Source: Gordionus sp. m RMFG-2023
Taxonomy: Eukaryota > Nematomorpha > Gordioida > Chordodea > Parachordodidae
Assembly (NCBI RefSeq): GCF_954871325.1
Contig: NC_088776.1
Coordinates: 39,294,508 to 39,358,507 of the forward strand
Length of the DNA: 64,000 bases
Reading direction: 5' to 3'
Below the pieces are notes generated by a model that saw only the letters and a program-made list of their open reading frames with translations, did no database searches and had not been told where the DNA came from. Shown here piece after piece: positions 60,139 through 64,000 of the stretch. The translations under genes and the position numbers were made by a program. How positions within the stretch are numbered: position 1 is the stretch's first letter; every line of letters begins with the position of its first letter.

Positions 60139-60284
60139 CTGATAACTATCTATAATTTTATTTCTTATGGGGGTAGGGAAAATTTTCTAAAAAATAGAAG
60201 TTTTATCACTAATCTTCTGTATTTATAATTTTGAACAGTCAATAAATGTTTTTTAATAAAATGATTTTAAAATCAAATTATAAT

Positions 60285-61045
60285 TGTTAGCGGCAATGTG
60301 AGGTAGTGGTAGGCAATGTAAATGTGAGATTTCGGCAATGTGTTATTTTTGTAAAATTATATTATTAATAATTTTGTTTTTATTATTAATAATTTTTTTA
60401 AGATTAAAATTTTATTTGATAATTTATATTATTTTTTTAGATATAATAATATGTTTTTTAAATATATTATTTGATTGATATTTTTTTTTAAATATATTGA
60501 AATATATTATATATTACCTCTAAAGTTTTATTTAAAAAATAATATAAACCAAAAAACAAAAAAATTATCTATCAAAAAAAATCTACGTAAAAAATAAATA
60601 TATAAAAAAGTAATTATATTTAAAAAAAAATATATAAAAAAGTAATTATATTTAAAAAAAAATATATAAAAAAAATTATATTAAAAAAAAAATATCAATC
60701 AAAAAAAATATATAAAAAAATAATTATATTAAAAAAAAATATCTATCAAAAAAAATATGTAAAAAAATATATAACAAATTATAATATATTAAAAAAAATA
60801 TCAATCAAAAAATATATTTAAAAAGATAATATAACAAATTAAAATATTATATCAAAAAATAAATTAATATTAAATAAATTAATATTAAATAAATAATAAA
60901 TTAATCTTAAATAAATAATAAATTTATAAATTTGTAAAATACACATTGCCGAAATCTCACATTTACATTGCCTACCACTACCTCACATTGCCGAAAAAAT
61001 TCCGGCAATGTATACATTGCCGGAATTTTCACATTGACGCTAACA
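60285..61045. mobile_element. Long-TIR element, TGTTAGCG ends, AT-rich core
   Basis: The left end is TGTTAGCGGCAATGTGAGG. The inverted right end starts TGTTAGCGTCAATGTG. The subterminal stretch GTGAGGTAGTGGTAGGCAAT continues into AAATGTGAGATTTCGGCAATG. It appears at the left end and, inverted and exact as far as I can see, at 60948-60990. CCGGCAATGTATACATTGCCGG at 61003-61022 is an extra small palindrome found only on the right. The core is nearly pure A/T with tandem units. A short relative lies at 4463-4638. No coding capacity. Confidence 0.8.
60590..60860. repeat. AT-rich tandem repeat inside the long-TIR element
   Basis: Units such as AAAAAAAATATATAAAAAAG plus TAATTATATT recur every ~33-36 bp. 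Later units carry an ATCWATCAAAAAAAATAT variant. The array explains the exceptionally low complexity of the core. Confidence 0.8.
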
Positions 61046-61736
61046 TATACATAGAATAAAAAAGGTATTGAAAAATTAAATGTTGTAAAATACATTTAAC
61101 TTCTCTTTTCAATTTTTTTTAAACTTTTGATTTGAAGTTATTTGGAAACATACGTAATCCCATCTATAAAAAGAAATAACTACCCATATGATTATCAGAC
61201 ATAACTATGTAATAACAAAATTAGTTAATTTTTGAGTTTATAAAATTCAAATTACATTCCCACATTTACAAGTGGTTGATACGTCATTAAAAAGGCTCTT
61301 ATTATTTTAAACACGATAACTTTTCACAATAATAACTTTTTTAAAGTTGAATCACTAGAAGTATTCGGTACAGTTGCTATAGAAATCTAAATCTAGGAAA
61401 ATTATAATTGGTATTTTCGAAAAATTGACGGAGCCCTCCAAAATATTGACCTCGAACCTACAATAACACCTTCATAATGACACCAGACACTGAATAAGAT
61501 ATTTATAATTTAATATCTATATATTAATAAAACTGCTTATTTATAAATTTATTTATACTATTTTATATTTCATTAAAATCAATCTGATGCAAGGACGTAG
61601 CGAGGAATTTGCTTTGGAGGGATATTCGAAAATTTAAAGTTATTATTAAAAATTTAAAATAAAATTATTAGGACTATCGACTAAAAAATTGATTTGGGCT
61701 GTGCTTTACTTATAACCATTTTGCCTAACACATCTA
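61046..61736. other. AT-rich spacer
   Basis: No recognised content. CAAGGACGTAGCGAGGAATTTGC near 61593 has the look of a hAT left end (compare CAGGCGCGTAGC) but lacks a partner. Confidence 0.4.
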
Positions 61737-61837
61737 GCCTATAGTAAGACGTTTCGCCTATAGTCATTTTGCCTATAGTCATTTCGCCTATAGTCATTTT
61801 GCCTATAGTCATTTCGCCTATAGTCATTTCACCTATA
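61737..61837. repeat. 15-bp minisatellite GCCTATAGTCATTTY
   Basis: Five consecutive 15-bp units at 61756-61830 (GCCTATAGTCATTTC or ...TTTT) are nearly identical, with an alternating last base in the first four. A variant unit precedes them at 61737-61755 and a partial unit follows. Such GCC-TAT-GTCATTT words are often subterminal repeats of DNA transposons, but no TIR was found here. Confidence 0.92.
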
Positions 61838-61849
61838 AAAGTACCAAAA

Positions 61850-62105
61850 TATTTTGCTCATTCACTATTAAATTCCATAATTTACTACCCATTTACTAAT
61901 ATTTTTCTAATATATTTGCTCATTTATTATTAAATTTGTCTATTTACTATTAAATTCTGTCCTTTGGCACTTTTTTGCGAAACAGAATTTTGCTAATTTG
62001 TTTGCTCATATACTGTTAAGATTATTAATTTAATATTGCATTTGCTCATTTATAATTAAATTTGGCTATTTACTATTAAATTCTCTCTTTTGACACTTTA
62101 AGGTG
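61850..62105. repeat. 126-bp tandem repeat next to the minisatellite
   Basis: TTTGCTCATTTATTATTAAA followed by TTTGTCTATTTACTATTAAA and TTCTGTCCTTTGGCACTTT at 61915 recurs at 62041 with a few changes. A third, partial copy starts near 61856 (TTGCTCATTCACTATTAAA). TTTACTATTAAA words also recur within units. Confidence 0.8.
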
Positions 62106-64000
62106 AAATACCAAAAATGGACATTTACTAATACCAAAATTATCTGTAAATTTATCAAATATAAATTCTAAACATAATTTTATGCCCAAAACTGTATTTA
62201 TAAATTATAAAATATATATAACCGGCGTATCAAGTGCTGAGAAAATGTTTGAGCTAAAATTATGTTTCGCCTGGAATTAGCAAACGGTTAAAAATAGAGC
62301 TATTACTATTAGGAATCACTATAAAATAAATAAAATGTGCTTAAAATAATTTAAACAAAAATATAAATTTTTTGAGAATTTAAAAAATATAGAAATTTAT
62401 GCCTAAGTTTTAATATATAAATTATTCAAAAAAAAAAATTCAAATGTATAGATTAATACACAAAAATATTCTTTAGAAAAAATGCATAGTATAAATCGCT
62501 AAGTGACAAAAAAATATGCAATCTCCTTTGTGATTGAGCTAATTTTTTAAATAATTTTATCAGCATATTTGGTAGTGTTGTTTAAAACCTCGATTAGGTG
62601 ATTTAAAAAAAATTGTTAGATTCAGAATTATAAATCTAATATAAAAAAATTTTTAAATCTTCTAAAAATAAATATCAAAAAATTAAAGTAAAAAAGTTCA
62701 ATTTATTTTTTATTATTAAATATGAATGAATAAAAATTACCATAAAATAAGTAAAATTTTAAAATTGTGGGAATATCATTAAAATAATAATTAGACAATT
62801 TAAATAGACATCGATTCTCTCCTTTTTAAGATTTACCTATTATAACTCGGTTATGATTACTGCTCAGAAAATTTTGATTCTACACCTTGATAAAAAATAT
62901 AATTCTGTCTCTTATAAAAACGTGTGAGTTTTTTAGTTTTTAACAAATCAAAAAAGGAAGAAGATGGAATAATGTTTTCGATGTTAAAATAAAAGTTGTA
63001 GGAAACAATGGAGTAAATTTGCTCTGGATATTCTACTTGATTTATAACTCGAATCTCTTTTTTAATAAATGATGAGTGTACGATATAAACCACATGTAAT
63101 CATTTTTTTAGCATATTTGTATTTAGTTCAGTATGCAGCAAATAACGATTCTATAAGATTTTTTTTAAAATATATTTGGCTCTTATTTATAATATGAATC
63201 GCAATGATTGATAAAAATTCTATAAATATTTTATAATTTTGAATATACTTTCAGTTAGGTCAATACAAATATAATTGAATATTCGCTTAAAGCCTATATA
63301 ATTTGAAGACATTAGGCATCAGAAAAAATACAGTTTAAATATAAACTGTCGCTCAATTTATTATAAATATTTTCAGTAATGACAAAAATATTCAAATTTG
63401 AAACGAGAGAAGAAAAATAAACGAAACTGATTGAGATTCAATAGGAATTCATTTAGCTAGAAATAACAGTTATTTGGGTTAATAAAGCAATATTAGATAT
63501 GGATATGGTGCTCAACATCTCCCTTAAATTATATTCGAGCATATCTTTACCAAGATTGATTGTTTAAGCTCTTATATATGGCGTAAATAATTTTATTCAA
63601 ATAAAAGGAATAATTCAAGATAAGAGAAAAATAATATACCTGTTGTTAATGAATACATTTCTCTTTTTCACTAATTATCATCAGATATTTTATAAAAATA
63701 AAATTATTTTTAATTAATTAAAAATTCATAACATCATTATTTGTTGATAAGAGTATGAATGATATATTTCTTTGACCAACTGAATCAAAATGAAGGAATA
63801 AATTCTCTCAAATTATTATAATATATTTATATATAATAGAGGATACTTCTTCTTTAAAAAAAATAAATAAAATAAATCAATTCCACTTTTGTTTTTAAAA
63901 TTGTTTTATTTTAGAAACTGTATTTATCATATTACATATTACATGTAACATCAATTTATCAGATATTTTTTTTTGTATATTAATACAATTTTTTTTCATA
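62106..64000. other. AT-rich spacer to the end of the window
   Basis: The longest frame (62857-63093, minus, 78 codons) has moderate complexity but no recognisable motif. Otherwise A/T-rich with no element ends seen. Confidence 0.45.

Overview
This is a very AT-rich (roughly three quarters or more A+T by eye) eukaryotic intergenic window. I find no intact host protein-coding gene, no intact tRNA or rRNA gene, no CRISPR array and no bacterial gene organisation. Open reading frames are short. Every stretch whose translation I recognise belongs to a decayed transposable element. The element mix (several hAT families, an R2-type restriction-like-endonuclease LINE, an RTE-like LINE, a Ty3/Gypsy fossil, a PIF/Harbinger relic, a tRNA-derived SINE, and many MITEs and fold-back repeats) fits an AT-rich invertebrate animal. 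An arthropod such as a crustacean, or a cnidarian, would fit, but the sequence alone does not settle this.

Layout. At 0.6-5.6 kb lie small TIR elements and GGCCCG-rich repeat fragments. At 7.3-7.5 kb there is a perfect tandem duplication. At 8.3-11.6 kb, degenerate ~260-bp tandem repeats lead into a broken R2-type LINE on the plus strand. At 11.8-12.7 kb is a decayed hAT element with a transposase fragment on the minus strand. At 12.7-13.3 kb a tRNA-headed SINE with a 14-bp target-site duplication (TSD) sits inside the end of another TIR element, which continues to 14.0 kb. At 14.4-15.3 kb is a second, similar GGGAGACCGGG-ended element. At 15.4-18.1 kb lies a three-layer nest: a CAGGGATCC-ended hAT-like MITE with a perfect 8-bp TSD holds a 1.9-kb hAT (CAGGCGCG ends), which in turn holds a ~310-bp GGCCCG element.

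Further along: another GGCCCG element (20.5-20.8 kb), a minus-strand Ty3/Gypsy fossil (22.1-24.5 kb), an RTE-like LINE relic on the minus strand (27.8-28.7 kb), a tRNA-like duplication (32.2-32.4 kb), and a tandem GGCTTGG/AATTTTT array ending in a hairpin plus CTAG (32.6-34.75 kb). A second copy of the CAGGCGCG hAT lies at 38.5-40.2 kb. A third hAT family, with a well preserved C-terminal transposase remnant, lies at 41.0-42.0 kb. After that come hAT and TA-type MITEs (43.6-47.4 kb), a PIF/Harbinger relic with a SANT/Myb-like fragment (51.8-53.1 kb), a CTAG fold-back element (54.5-55.0 kb), two copies of one small hAT MITE (55.1 and 60.0 kb), a long-TIR element with an AT-rich tandem core (60.3-61.0 kb), and a 15-bp minisatellite with an adjacent 126-bp tandem repeat (61.7-62.1 kb).

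Working together. There is no operon or pathway. The interest lies in the insertion history (which element cut which), in TSDs that date and define element ends, and in repeat families whose boundaries can be set from two or more copies within the window. All assignments come from reading the sequence; no database search was possible.
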